Assembly: GCA_020697375.1 (NCBI GenBank)
Contig: JAJFBJ010000034.1
Coordinates: forward strand, 1-41,838
Source of the DNA: Nitrospira sp.
GTDB taxonomy: Bacteria > Nitrospirota > Nitrospiria > Nitrospirales > Nitrospiraceae
DNA: 41,838 nucleotides
Direction of reading: 5' to 3'
The notes under the pieces were generated by a model, which saw only the letters and a list, made by a program, of their open reading frames with translations, searched no databases and was not told the origin of the DNA. Below are positions 9,661 through 18,331 of the stretch, piece after piece. Both the position numbers and the translations under genes were made by a program. The first letter of the stretch is position 1; every line of letters starts with the position of its first letter.

Positions 9661-9888
9661 TCAGTTCGTAGAACAGGAGCCGGGACCGCGTGGATCTCCG
9701 CAGGAACCGCAGGCCCCGCCGGATCCAGACGTCACAGGCCAGCCGCCGGTAGCCCCGACTCCGAAGGCCGAAAATTGTTTATCCAAGGTGTTCGCCTTGC
9801 AGGCCGGGCAGGCCGGCGCAGCGTTGCCTTGTACCAAGAGTTCAAAACGATGGTTGCATTCCCGGCAAACGTACTCGAAGATGGGCAT
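9661..9888 (-). CDS. FmdB-family zinc-ribbon protein
   Basis: A 75-residue protein that starts MPIFEYVCRECNHRFELL and carries a second CPACKANT knuckle, giving the CxxC...CxxC zinc ribbon of the FmdB/regulatory-protein family. The C-terminus is Gly/Cys rich (GSGGACGSCGDPRGPGSC), as in many members. The family is named from a putative formamidase-amidase regulator; its general function is not settled. It is the first gene of the operon and has a good ribosome site (AGAAGGAG) and a sigma70-like promoter upstream. Confidence 0.85.
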   Translation of the reverse strand: MPIFEYVCRECNHRFELLVQGNAAPACPACKANTLDKQFSAFGVGATGGWPVTSGSGGACGSCGDPRGPGSCSTN

Positions 9889-9915
9889 GGCTCTATACTC
9901 CTTCTAATTTAAAAT

Positions 9916-9945
9916 ATTATAAGTAAGGTCGGTTCTACTTCGCAA
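9916..9945 (-). promoter_or_regulatory. Sigma70-like promoter for the fmdB operon
   Basis: On the minus strand, TTGCGA (9945-9940) and a consensus TATAAT (9921-9916) are separated by 18 bases. This AT-rich patch lies directly upstream of the fmdB-like start at 9888. Confidence 0.55.
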
Positions 9946-9969
9946 TCATCAGCCATGGGAGTCGTTCAC

Positions 9970-10233
9970 ATGCGGTCGGAAGATAAAACCTTCGTGTTTC
10001 GGATCAGTCTCGAAGCTCAGTTCCCCGAGGAATATGAGGGTCCTCACGACGAATATACGTGGCTCCGTGAGTGGGAGACGCAGATCAAGCCGGTCATGAT
10101 CAAACAGCTGTTCGAGACGCTGCGACAATATCCCGCCTGGAAGGCCCATGTCCGAAACCGGGGGCTCCCGCCGGCCGATGAGATAGAAGTCGCCCTAGTC
10201 CGTGACTTTTCACCGGCGCCGCATCCGGACTGA
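9970..10233 (+). CDS. Small hypothetical protein
   Basis: An 87-residue protein rich in charged and aromatic residues (ETQIKPVMIKQLFETLRQYP). I do not recognise it. The start at 9970 is chosen because GGGAG sits 8 bases upstream; an earlier ATG at 9955 has no such site. A short palindromic element (copy B) begins three bases after the stop. Confidence 0.6.
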   Translation: MRSEDKTFVFRISLEAQFPEEYEGPHDEYTWLREWETQIKPVMIKQLFETLRQYPAWKAHVRNRGLPPADEIEVALVRDFSPAPHPD

Positions 10234-10236
10234 AAC

Positions 10237-10281
10237 GGATGCTGAAAAAGTCCACCAGCTGGACGGCCTTTTTGACCATCC
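10237..10281. repeat. Dispersed palindromic element, copy B (minimal)
   Basis: A 45-base copy that keeps only the two ends: GGATGCTGAAAAAGTCC at the left and GGCCTTTTTGACCATCC at the right, nearly complementary, with a few bases between. It follows the stop codon at 10231-10233 by three bases and looks like an internal-deletion derivative, or a minimal hairpin form, of the family. Confidence 0.75.
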
Positions 10282-10368
10282 TGCCGGCTATTCCGGCACC
10301 ATTGCCATACGTGAGATCGAGCGCCATATTTTACAATACCGAGTTTGTCCGTAGCCTGCCAAACAGCC

Positions 10369-11523
10369 ATGATGAAAGCGAACGGACGCGGTCTCTACAT
10401 CCATATTCCCTTCTGTCACCAGCGATGCCACTTCTGCGCCTTCTATCTCGAAATCCATCAGGCGCGCGCTGCGGAGGCATTCCTGCTTTCGCTTCTGACA
10501 GAATTGCGCTTGTACGGAGCAAGCCATCCGTTTGGACAGGAACCATTGGATTCCATTTACTTCGGCGGCGGAACGCCCACCACACTCATGCCCCGACAAT
10601 TAAGCAGGCTGCTGTCAGAAGCCGGAATTCTCTTCGGTCTTTCACCGGATGCGGAAGTCACGGTCGAAGCCCATCCGGGATCCGTCACAACCGACGATCT
10701 CTTCGAACTTCGCGATGCCGGTTTCACCAGGATCAGCTTCGGAGCGGAATCCATGAATCAAGCGGAGCTGGACCACGTCGGCCGCCCCGGTTCTCCCCTG
10801 AACAGCGCGCAAATGGCGACCGCCGCACGTGAAGCCGGCTTCACCGATATTAACCTCGATCTTATGTATGGCCTGCCCGCGCAGACGATCGAAAGCTGGA
10901 TGGTTTCGCTGCAACAGACGATGGCACTCTCACCGACCCATCTCTCCTGCTATGCCTTGACGATTGAAGAAGGCACGCGTTTGCAGCAAGCCATCCAACG
11001 AGGCGCTGCCCCTGCTCCTGACGACGGCCTTCAGAATGATATGGAGGATGCAGCCGAGGCCATACTGAAACAGGCCGGCTACCTGAGATACGAAATTTCC
11101 AACTATTGCCGGCCCGGGTTTGCCAGCCGGCACAACAGCCTCCATTGGACAGGCGGGCAATACTTGGGTGTGGGACCGAGCGCTCAATCCTATATCGGAG
11201 GCCGCCGCTTTGGAAATGTGAGCGATCTGGCCGCTTATAACCTCGCCCTCGGTCGGGGCAGTCTTCCCGTGGTGGAATCCGAAGAACTCTCAATGGCCGA
11301 TGACAGTTGCGAACGTCTCGTGTTCGGGCTTCGCCTGACCGACGGCGTCTCGCTGGCGGATACGGGAGCCGCCTCATTCCCGGGACTCACCGGCAAGGTG
11401 AGCGAATTGATCGCCGATTCCATCCTGGAACGCGAGGGCGATCGAGTACGGCTGACCTCCCGAGGCCGGCGGTACGCGGACAGTGTCGCGGTTGCCCTGC
11501 TGGCAAGCCTCGACGGATGCTGA
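10369..11523 (+). CDS. hemW: HemW-like radical SAM protein (heme chaperone / coproporphyrinogen III oxidase-like)
   Basis: A 384-residue radical SAM protein. The [4Fe-4S] motif is C16-x3-C20-x2-C23 inside YIHIPFCHQRCHFCAFY, followed by YFGGGTPT, the SAM-binding glycine motif, and GLPAQTIESW. HNSLHWTGGQYLGVGPSA is the HemW signature region. HemW proteins deliver heme to membrane enzymes; older annotation as oxygen-independent coproporphyrinogen oxidase is usually wrong, as this protein has the HemW CxxxCxxC context. Start at one of two tandem ATGs (10369 or 10372); a TTG further upstream is less likely. The last codons, GGA TGC TGA, are the left end of dispersed element C, so the native C-terminus has probably been replaced. 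Confidence 0.9.
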   Translation: MMKANGRGLYIHIPFCHQRCHFCAFYLEIHQARAAEAFLLSLLTELRLYGASHPFGQEPLDSIYFGGGTPTTLMPRQLSRLLSEAGILFGLSPDAEVTVEAHPGSVTTDDLFELRDAGFTRISFGAESMNQAELDHVGRPGSPLNSAQMATAAREAGFTDINLDLMYGLPAQTIESWMVSLQQTMALSPTHLSCYALTIEEGTRLQQAIQRGAAPAPDDGLQNDMEDAAEAILKQAGYLRYEISNYCRPGFASRHNSLHWTGGQYLGVGPSAQSYIGGRRFGNVSDLAAYNLALGRGSLPVVESEELSMADDSCERLVFGLRLTDGVSLADTGAASFPGLTGKVSELIADSILEREGDRVRLTSRGRRYADSVAVALLASLDGC

Positions 11524-11714
11524 AAAAGTCCGCCAGCGGCGTTCTCGCGTCGCGCAGGAGGCCCACCGTAGGCCATGGGAAAGAGCCTGTCTCGGGGTGG
11601 GCGGGTAAGAACGTGACGCGTCGCCTCTTCGCTCCCTGCGGCCATGCCCGGGACAAGGCGCGTCTTGGCGCGCCGAGGGTTGGGTGGGTAAGAAGGTTGC
11701 CTTTTTGAGCATCC
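11515..11714. repeat. Dispersed palindromic element, copy C (long form)
   Basis: A 200-base copy with ends GGATGCTGAAAAAGTCCGCC and GCCTTTTTGAGCATCC, and internal CCATGGGAAAGAG and CGGGTAAGAACG segments shared with copies D and E. The left end lies inside the hemW coding sequence and provides its stop codon. The 116 bases after it, to 11830, contain only the leader of the next gene, with GGAAGGAGGAAC close to the start. Confidence 0.85.
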
Positions 11715-11830
11715 TATTGAGATATCGATCTGTTTTTCCGCAGCCTGCCGGAGCGCATTCCTCACACGGCCCTTCCCATTGACTTCCAACCCCGGCAGAG
11801 GGGAGACTGATTTGGAAGGAGGAACATACG

Positions 11831-12031
11831 ATGCCAGTCAATATGGATCCCAGCAAACGTCGGCGGCGGCAACCGCTCGAACAAACCGCCGCATCGTCCA
11901 CTGAACAAGAACCCGCGCAGAAGAGAAAATTCGGAGAAGAAACCGATGTGGACCGCGAGAAGGCCAATGCGGATGCCGAGTGGAAAAATCTCTGGGATGC
12001 GACCGAAGTGATCGATATGGACAAATGGTAG
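11831..12031 (+). CDS. Small charged hypothetical protein
   Basis: A 66-residue, very hydrophilic protein (RRRRQPLEQ, KRKFGEE, DVDREKANADAEWKNLWDATEVIDMDKW) with a predicted coiled or disordered profile. It has a very strong ribosome site (GGAAGGAGG) 8 bases before the ATG. Family unknown. It could be an RNA- or DNA-binding or stress protein, but nothing proves this. Confidence 0.6.
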   Translation: MPVNMDPSKRRRRQPLEQTAASSTEQEPAQKRKFGEETDVDREKANADAEWKNLWDATEVIDMDKW

Positions 12032-12063
12032 CTTGTGCCCTTGCCCGATAACCATAGCGGTCG

Positions 12064-12774
12064 ATGAACGTTTCTCTCGTGCGCAACGCCTTATTTTATC
12101 CGTTTCATCTCTGCGCACCCCTCACCTTGGAACGGTTGCTCGCACGTTACCGCTCCATCCATTTTCGGGATTACATGGCACTCCGTCTCACGCCCTTGAT
12201 GGGAACCATGGCCTATCAGGACCGCATGGGAGACGGTCACCCGACCCTCGTGACGACCGGCCGTCTGGTGCAAGGTTACAATGTCAGCGGTCCGCTGGAC
12301 CCCGCCGCCGTGGCCTCCGTCAACCGGGATCTCGACGATTCCGGCTGGCGCGCCCTCTTCCATGAGGCAATCCGGAGCGATCGGCGATTCCAGCGCGGCC
12401 TCTTCGATCTCACGCACGCCGTGCGGATTGGATCGACCCTCGTGCCTGGTCCGGCTGCGCTGCTCCGCCTTCTTGAACCGGAGCGCGCCGGCAGGCCCTG
12501 GAGCGTCGCCCTGGTGCAGAGCCTCGCCGGGCCAGCTTTGGCCCTGGATGAGGCCTATCATTTCGAATATGGCCTGGCACTGCTGAAAACCGCAGCGGCG
12601 CATTGCCATACCATTCGTCTCGCGCAGGAACACGACCTTGTGGCGACGACCGATTCTCCTACGCACCATGCGCTGCTGAGCCGCACTCTGGCGCGCGAAC
12701 ACATGGATCTGGCGAATGAATTACTCAGCGTTCCGGCCGAGTCTCCACCTCACTTATCAGAGTCACATGGTTGA
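12064..12774 (+). CDS. Conserved hypothetical protein
   Basis: A 236-residue protein rich in Leu, Ala and Arg, with no signal peptide and no obvious membrane helix. It includes FHLCAPLTLERLLARYRSIHF and SLAGPALALDEAYHFEYGLALLKTA. I do not recognise the domain; a largely helical cytoplasmic protein is inferred. It lies 32 bases after the small charged gene, so they may be co-transcribed. Confidence 0.65.
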   Translation: MNVSLVRNALFYPFHLCAPLTLERLLARYRSIHFRDYMALRLTPLMGTMAYQDRMGDGHPTLVTTGRLVQGYNVSGPLDPAAVASVNRDLDDSGWRALFHEAIRSDRRFQRGLFDLTHAVRIGSTLVPGPAALLRLLEPERAGRPWSVALVQSLAGPALALDEAYHFEYGLALLKTAAAHCHTIRLAQEHDLVATTDSPTHHALLSRTLAREHMDLANELLSVPAESPPHLSESHG

Positions 12775-12852
12775 GGGAGGATATCGCGATCGGTTCGGGT
12801 TGCGCTGAACCCCATGACACCTGGTACACTTTCCGTCTGACGAGATCACCCA

Positions 12853-13146
12853 ATGAGCACACTTACTCCTGTCATGACCCCGGAAGCCCTCGACACAGGC
12901 GACGTGGGCACCGGCGACGACCTCGAGGCGCGGGTCATCGTATTCAATTGTGACTGCCACACCTATCAGCAGGTCATTGCCCTGTTCTGCAAATTCATTC
13001 CGGGAATGAACTCGTCCCGGGCCTTCGAGCTGGCATGGCGGGTCGACCATGAAGGACAGGCCACGGTCTATACGGGGAAACGAAAGCTTGCGGAGGAAAT
13101 CGGAAAGAAATTGGCAGGAGGAGGACTACGTGTCGGGGTTCAATAG
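12853..13146 (+). CDS. clpS: ClpS-like protease adaptor
   Basis: A 97-residue protein with the ClpS core: VIVFNCDCHTYQQVIALFCKF, then a helix ending in WRVDHEGQATVY, then the final strand and helix. ClpS hands N-degron substrates to ClpAP. Aligned by eye to E. coli ClpS, N32 and D34 match the substrate amine-binding Asn34 and Asp36, H66 matches His66, but the Asp35 position is Cys33. The sequence around residues 32-36 also has two extra cysteines. Substrate choice may therefore differ. No clpA is in the window. Recognition is by pattern, so moderate confidence. Confidence 0.8.
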   Translation: MSTLTPVMTPEALDTGDVGTGDDLEARVIVFNCDCHTYQQVIALFCKFIPGMNSSRAFELAWRVDHEGQATVYTGKRKLAEEIGKKLAGGGLRVGVQ

Positions 13147-13207
13147 AGCCGGAGAGCCCGCCCAAGGGAACAAGCCGTCCTTGTCGGCCGAGCCGGCGCA
13201 GACAGGC

Positions 13208-13555
13208 CTATTTCGTTCGTTTCTTCGGAGCCTGGGGCTTCTCGGCTTTGTGTTTCCCCGCAGACAAGGCCGAAGAACCGGAAGATTTCTGGCCGCCCTT
13301 TGGACCGCCATGAGAAACTTTTTGGGATTTCGACGCCTTGGTATTCGCGTGAGACCCCTTTTGCTCCTGCGCAGCCGCCGCCTTGTAATATGACTTGTTG
13401 AGTTTGCTGAGCATGTCGCCATTCAAGACACGCACTTGATAGAGTTCGAACAGCTTGCTGATGGCCTTGGGATCGCCCTTGCGGGCCAGCCCTAGAAGCC
13501 GCCGCCGCTGATTCATTTCTTCTTCTTCTGTATGAGACGCTGCTCGCCGCTCCAT
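13208..13555 (-). CDS. Small basic low-complexity protein
   Basis: A 115-residue protein. The N-terminal half is helical (RRRLLGLARKGDPKAISKLFELYQVRVLN). The C-terminal half is Lys/Ser/Gly-rich low complexity (KASKSQKVSHGGPKGGQKSSGSS, ending PQAPKKRTK), which suggests nucleic acid binding by charge. Start at 13555 is chosen for the AAAGGAG site just upstream; a start at 13582 is possible. Family unknown. Confidence 0.6.
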   Translation of the reverse strand: MERRAASHTEEEEMNQRRRLLGLARKGDPKAISKLFELYQVRVLNGDMLSKLNKSYYKAAAAQEQKGSHANTKASKSQKVSHGGPKGGQKSSGSSALSAGKHKAEKPQAPKKRTK

Positions 13556-13739
13556 GGCGCTCCTTTCAGGAAGACTCAACACTCACTGTACGACCTGTAA
13601 ATTGCCGGATGAAATGCCCCATATTTTACCAGATTCGGCCTAGCCAGTACTATACAAACTTGAGCCTGATGTAAGAAATCTTTCACAGAACGCGGAACCG
13701 GCCGATGAGCCGGCTGTTCCCTTCTCCTGCTCGTTTCCG

Positions 13740-13769
13740 TTGTAGATGAGCGTGCAGCGCCTCTATAAT
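13740..13769 (+). promoter_or_regulatory. Sigma70-like promoter for the DUF3386 operon
   Basis: TTGTAG (13740-13745) and consensus TATAAT (13764-13769), spaced by 18 bases, lie upstream of the start at 13805. The leader includes AAAGGAG before the ATG. No operator is evident. Confidence 0.6.
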
Positions 13770-13804
13770 CCCTAGAGATCCACCACGAATAAAGGAGTGT
13801 CTCT

Positions 13805-14482
13805 ATGCAACCATCAGCACCGATCGATACCACAAGCGATGTCGCCGATGACCCTCAAGCCCGTGCGCTCCTCCAGCGCGCATTTGAAAATACCGCCCGC
13901 TGGCAAGCTGACTTCCCGGGATTTTCAGCCGACCTCACGGTGAATACCAACGGACAGAAAGTGAGCGGGACGGTCGTGGTCAAGAGACCGCGTGATGTGA
14001 CGGTTCAGTTGCCGGATGAAGCTATCCAGAAATGGGCGCAGGAGCAAATCGGCATGATCGCCGTGCACCGCGCCGCACGAAAATTCGAGGAGTCGGACGG
14101 CAAACACCGCCTCACCCTGGAGGCGGATACGGACCACCCCATGGGACGGCGATTGGGCATTCACGGCGACGGCCTGCAGTCCTTCTATCGGATCAAGGAC
14201 GATCGGATCACGCAGATCAATCGGAAGATGCCCCACGTCGCATTCACGATCAACGTGGAGGAAAGCAGCAAGACACAGGACAACAAACAGCTCACCACCA
14301 AGTACAGCGTGTATTATTTCTCTCCGCAGGACGCGAAGCTCCGCAACGTCGAAAGTTTTACGGACCAGCACGTGCGGGTCGGCGCCTCCGATCTGCCGGC
14401 CGCGCGACGCATCCTTTCCTATGAGAACGGTGAAGTCATGGTCCGGACCATGACCTTCCAGAATCACAAGTTGTTGGCCTGA
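13805..14482 (+). CDS. DUF3386 protein
   Basis: A 225-residue soluble protein matching DUF3386, a family common in cyanobacteria and also seen in other bacteria: ARALLQRAFENTARWQADFPGFSADL, GTVVVKRPRDVTVQL, MIAVHRAARKFEESDGK, and a strand-rich C-terminus. No catalytic motif is known. It has a strong promoter and ribosome site and shares one base with the next start (TGATG), so it is coupled to the DUF5069 gene. Confidence 0.8.
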   Translation: MQPSAPIDTTSDVADDPQARALLQRAFENTARWQADFPGFSADLTVNTNGQKVSGTVVVKRPRDVTVQLPDEAIQKWAQEQIGMIAVHRAARKFEESDGKHRLTLEADTDHPMGRRLGIHGDGLQSFYRIKDDRITQINRKMPHVAFTINVEESSKTQDNKQLTTKYSVYYFSPQDAKLRNVESFTDQHVRVGASDLPAARRILSYENGEVMVRTMTFQNHKLLA

Positions 14483-14913
14483 TGGATTTGCGAAAAGGGT
14501 TTCCGCGCAGCATGCGCGTCACATTGGAAGACTACGTGCACCTCGCGCGCATGATCGACAAGTGTCGCGCCGTGCTGGCGGGAACCGAAGGCGAATACAT
14601 CTATCCCTGCCCGATGGATGAACGGCTCATGGAATTCGCCGGCCTCACGGCCGAGCAATTCACGACGGCGGTGAAGGACAACCAGACCGACGAAGCAGTT
14701 GCCCTGTGGTTCCGGCGAACCGCCAAACCTCACAACCAGGCTGAATTGGAGGAATGGAACCGGATGATGCTGAATCGAGGCCCCAGCACGCCGGAGAAGC
14801 AGGCCTCGTTCAACAAATATCGGGACGCCGTTGATCCCTCACGAACCGACGTCACCAGCTGGGCCGATTTGCAGGACCTGGAAGAAAGACGGACCGTTCC
14901 GCGCAGAGGATAG
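14482..14913 (+). CDS. DUF5069 protein
   Basis: A 143-residue protein matching DUF5069: DLRKGFPRSMRVTLEDYVHLARMIDKCRAVLAGTEGEYIYPCPMD, then LMEFAGLTAEQF and a C-terminal extension with charged residues. The domain function is unknown; conserved Arg and His positions suggest a small-molecule or protein-binding site. It is translated from the same message as the DUF3386 gene. The 108 bases to the next gene end (15022) hold no gene. Confidence 0.8.
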   Translation: MDLRKGFPRSMRVTLEDYVHLARMIDKCRAVLAGTEGEYIYPCPMDERLMEFAGLTAEQFTTAVKDNQTDEAVALWFRRTAKPHNQAELEEWNRMMLNRGPSTPEKQASFNKYRDAVDPSRTDVTSWADLQDLEERRTVPRRG

Positions 14914-15021
14914 CCCTCTGTCAGCAGCATTCATCCCCGATCAAATAAGCGAGGTTTTTCTTCACTGCTTTACCTTGTGGCCCGCGCGCCTTCTCTGTGA
15001 ACGTGCGCGGGCCAGGGACCG

Positions 15022-16200
15022 TCACTGCTGAGGAGCCTGCACGAGCCCAGCGCCGATATCATCCGGATCGAAGTCAGCCATCATGTCGGTTGTGGCGGCA
15101 GTGCCGATCAGGCGATCCGCGAGCAGATTTCCATTCAATTGATCCATTCCTGAGAGCTTCTCCGCCCATAGCGCTGCCACTCCGGCCACGTGAGGCGTCG
15201 CCATGCTCGTTCCGCTCATCAGGGTGAGGCCGCCGCCTCGTTTTGCGGAATTGATCGCCACGCCAGGACCCGAGACGCGCGCGCCGGCGTTGGAGAATGA
15301 CGCGATAGTGAACCCTTGCGGGGTCTTATTCACGGCCGCCACGGATACAATTCCTTCGGCGACCGCCGGCGGGCTCACCGCGATTTCGAATTTCGGATTC
15401 ACCTCGCGCCGGCTTTCATTCCCGGCCGCGGCGATCAGCAACGTCGCCTGCACAAAGGCATTTTGCGCTACGATCAACGAAGCCAGACGTTCGAAGAGCA
15501 GCACGTTGGTTCGATAGCCCTCCAGCGCCATCGATGTCGCCAGTTCCTGCGGGTAATGGTGAGTCTCCACGAGTTCCTTCACAAAACCCGGAAAATCGAT
15601 CCCGAGCGACATGGAGATGACGTTCGCGCCGCCGTTTACCGCCCATTGAATCGCCTGCACGATGCGATCGCTTCCGCCGCCGCCGCTCCCGAGGACCTTG
15701 CCGATCAACACCTTGCTGATGCCCGGAGCGACGCCTATGCGGATCCCATCGACATCGCGGCCGAAAATCGTGCCGGCGCAGTGGGTGCCATGCCCCTGCT
15801 CATCGTCGTCACTTTCAGTCGTGAAATTCTTTCGAATGATCTCCACGCCCGCGAATGCAGGGTGTGACATGTCGATGCCCGTGTCGAGGACGCACATGAC
15901 GATCCCGGCCCCGGTGAAGGGCGATGTGTCGGCGCCGACGGCCTGCACCCCCCAGGTCATGCCACCAGAAGACGGAGCGGGACCCCCATTGATACTCACC
16001 GGCGCAATCAATCGCATCGGCATCACGGGCGCGACGCTCAGGATATTCTTCTCATGCGCCAGACTCGCGGCGCGCTGAGGTTTCATCTCCTCTACTTCAA
16101 CCTTCGGAGATGCAGCCGGCGACAGGGCAGCCGGACCGGCCCTCCGCCTGCCTGTTCTTTCGGGCGCCGTTGGGGTTTGATGCAGAATGACATACTTCAT
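15022..16200 (-). CDS. Subtilisin-like serine protease (peptidase S8)
   Basis: A 392-residue peptidase S8. The catalytic triad is D106 in CVLDTGIDMSHP, H137 in GHGTHCAGT, and Ser in SGTSMATPHVAG near residue 338; the oxyanion Asn is likely in AAAGNES. The first 95 residues carry no clear signal peptide but look like a short inhibitor-like propeptide, so export is uncertain. Two insertions occur between the catalytic residues. Start at 16200 has an AAGGAGG site. It is downstream of the DUF2235 gene in the same direction (92 bases apart). Confidence 0.92.
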   Translation of the reverse strand: MKYVILHQTPTAPERTGRRRAGPAALSPAASPKVEVEEMKPQRAASLAHEKNILSVAPVMPMRLIAPVSINGGPAPSSGGMTWGVQAVGADTSPFTGAGIVMCVLDTGIDMSHPAFAGVEIIRKNFTTESDDDEQGHGTHCAGTIFGRDVDGIRIGVAPGISKVLIGKVLGSGGGGSDRIVQAIQWAVNGGANVISMSLGIDFPGFVKELVETHHYPQELATSMALEGYRTNVLLFERLASLIVAQNAFVQATLLIAAAGNESRREVNPKFEIAVSPPAVAEGIVSVAAVNKTPQGFTIASFSNAGARVSGPGVAINSAKRGGGLTLMSGTSMATPHVAGVAALWAEKLSGMDQLNGNLLADRLIGTAATTDMMADFDPDDIGAGLVQAPQQ

Positions 16201-16292
16201 AATCCGCCTCCTTGCCTAGATGGTTCAGTGCCGATAGCGACTCTGTTTCTGAAAGCAATCGACGCAATCGCATATTGCCGGCCGGGCGAGAG

Positions 16293-17912
16293 TTATGCGA
16301 CTTTTGAATCCTTCCCGGTTTGTATGCCGCGCCCGATGCTACGGGCACGCTTTAATGCTTCCCGCAGCTGTGGATGCGCCCGATACCAGAATTCTGAAAA
16401 GACGGCACTCATCCGCCGCTCCGCATGGAGCATCAGGAAATAGGCCAGGACGAACGACCCGCCCGCAAGTGAACCGATGAGCCCCGGTGACATCGCCAGT
16501 TGTCTCAGGCTTGCCCATACCTCGCCGAGCCGAAGCGTGAGAAGATTGAAAATGAACCGGCCCATATTCTCAAGGACGATCCCGGGACTTGCCAGTGACT
16601 GCCAGCCGTCAGGGGCGGAGAGAGCGATCAGCGCGAGGACAGAGGCGAACAGATAGATGTAGTAGGAAGCGAGCCCCATTGTCATTTCGGTTCCAACCCG
16701 CGGCAACAGCGATTCCTCCCCGGCATGAGCGGCGCGGAGAACCGATTCCACTTCTTTCGCTCGTTGAAGGGCAGCCCTGTCTTTTTCTCCATCGCCAGTG
16801 GGAGTGATGACGACATTCGCGCGGCCCGGCACATTGCCCGGAGCATAGTCATCCGTCCCATGCGCGATCCGTTCGAGCACGCTCAAGTGGATCGCCGGTG
16901 TGACGTGATGCATGCGGCAAATCCCGGCAATGTCCCGCAACTTCCACCGATAAAACACTCCAAGTCCTGAACGCGGGTCATACAATTTGTCGTCCACGTT
17001 CGCATGATCGTAATAGAGCGCGCGGTCGGAGCGCAGGAGCCGCAGGCCATCGCCTTCACGACCGTTGTGTTCGGCCTTTCTCAGCATCCACTCCAGCGCC
17101 ACGAGCGACATTCCTTGTTTCGGATATCCGCCGCCGACATTGGAATGGGCTCCGGCGAACCACACTTGTTCGATGCGCCCGGCATCTCCGTCGCCTTCGT
17201 GCCAAAGAAGCGGATGGAATGAGTGGCGTTCATCATCGATCGCAAGCGCGTGACAGGCATGTTTCACCAGCTTGCTGAGCTTATGATCTCGAAACTTGAA
17301 GCGGTAGAAGACCAGGTTGATGAAGTCGCCCAGGTGAAACGGAAGGCCAACGGCATCAACCGTATCCCACAAGCCCATGAAGGAGATTGGGACATCGCAG
17401 GGATAACAGTGCTCGCTCCTGAACCGCTTGATTGCAGATGTGTCCGGTTCGCCGACGAACAGCTTCGCCAATGCGGTGCGATAGGACTTGCGATAGACCC
17501 TGTATGTCATGTTCACGGCGGATTCGAGCTCTCCCGCCGTGGGCCATTTGCTGCGATCCAGCATGCCGCATGCCGCGATGAGACCAACCAGCGTGCGCAC
17601 GGTAAACGCGCCTCGGCTAAAGCCGAACAGAAAAATGCGATCCCCGGGATCATAGATCCGCACCAATTCCTTGTAGAGTTGTTTGACATTGCGGCTGAGC
17701 CCGTATCCCGTCGCGCCGGCAAATATTTTCAGCGGCTTGAAGTTTTCGGTTCCGACTCCGTCGTCATAGAGCGCCACCTGGGGAGTCAGCTCGGGCTGGG
17801 TCCTGTGACCATTCAGATCGATCGATTCAAATGCTTTGAAGACGTTGGTGCCCCGCCCCTTAATGGCGGAGTTGCCGGTTCCGTCCGAACAGATCACGAT
17901 ATTTTTTGGCAT
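16293..17912 (-). CDS. DUF2235 membrane-anchored alpha/beta hydrolase
   Basis: A 539-residue protein with an N-terminal DUF2235 domain (related to the T6SS phospholipase effector Tle1): KNIVICSDGTGNSAIKGRGTNVFKAFE at the start, LYDDGVGTE, the nucleophile elbow GFSRGAFTVRTLVG (serine in GxSxG), and WFAGAHSNVGGGYP, which carries the likely catalytic His/Asp. Two hydrophobic segments close to the C-terminus (YYIYLFASVLALIAL; LAGGSFVLAYFLML) imply a membrane anchor. A T6SS role is not supported: no T6SS genes are present. Ribosome site GGAGGAGG precedes the ATG at 17912. Confidence 0.88.
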   Translation of the reverse strand: MPKNIVICSDGTGNSAIKGRGTNVFKAFESIDLNGHRTQPELTPQVALYDDGVGTENFKPLKIFAGATGYGLSRNVKQLYKELVRIYDPGDRIFLFGFSRGAFTVRTLVGLIAACGMLDRSKWPTAGELESAVNMTYRVYRKSYRTALAKLFVGEPDTSAIKRFRSEHCYPCDVPISFMGLWDTVDAVGLPFHLGDFINLVFYRFKFRDHKLSKLVKHACHALAIDDERHSFHPLLWHEGDGDAGRIEQVWFAGAHSNVGGGYPKQGMSLVALEWMLRKAEHNGREGDGLRLLRSDRALYYDHANVDDKLYDPRSGLGVFYRWKLRDIAGICRMHHVTPAIHLSVLERIAHGTDDYAPGNVPGRANVVITPTGDGEKDRAALQRAKEVESVLRAAHAGEESLLPRVGTEMTMGLASYYIYLFASVLALIALSAPDGWQSLASPGIVLENMGRFIFNLLTLRLGEVWASLRQLAMSPGLIGSLAGGSFVLAYFLMLHAERRMSAVFSEFWYRAHPQLREALKRARSIGRGIQTGKDSKVA

Positions 17913-18331
17913 GGCCTCCTCCGGTATCGGAATGGTCTACTCAGTTCTTTGCTCACTGAACTATCAAACCAGTTCGCTCACGGAAAGATCACAGATCATG
18001 CCAGGCACCTATCAATGACTCCCGCGCAAGCGGTCATGCTTATCGTCTGATTCGATGGAGAAAGTAGTAGTACGTGCAGAGCATTGTAGGGAGGTTTATG
18101 TCGATCCGTAAGTATCCAAAATGATACTGGACCGAATCCAATCGGATACAGTCTAACAGGACGCAGGAGACGAAGCGCCATTCGAATGACCTGGTATGGA
18201 AAGAGACGAAGATCTCAGCTTCCGTCGGCCCCGCTCGATTGTTACAGACCACTAACAGGCTGCGGAAAAACTCTGTTGCCGCATTATAAATTCAAGAGCC
18301 CACACATGGAGCACCATAGAAAAACATCCCC
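17913..18331. other. Gene-free stretch
   Basis: About 420 bases before copy D with no ORF having a plausible ribosome site. I see nothing recognisable. From 18299 onward it contains the ACACATGGAGCA flank that is shared with copy E. Confidence 0.6.

Noticed and set aside
16293..17912. DUF2235 protein as a type VI secretion effector
   Set aside because: No T6SS, VgrG, PAAR or immunity gene is nearby, and the C-terminal membrane helices fit an anchored enzyme better.
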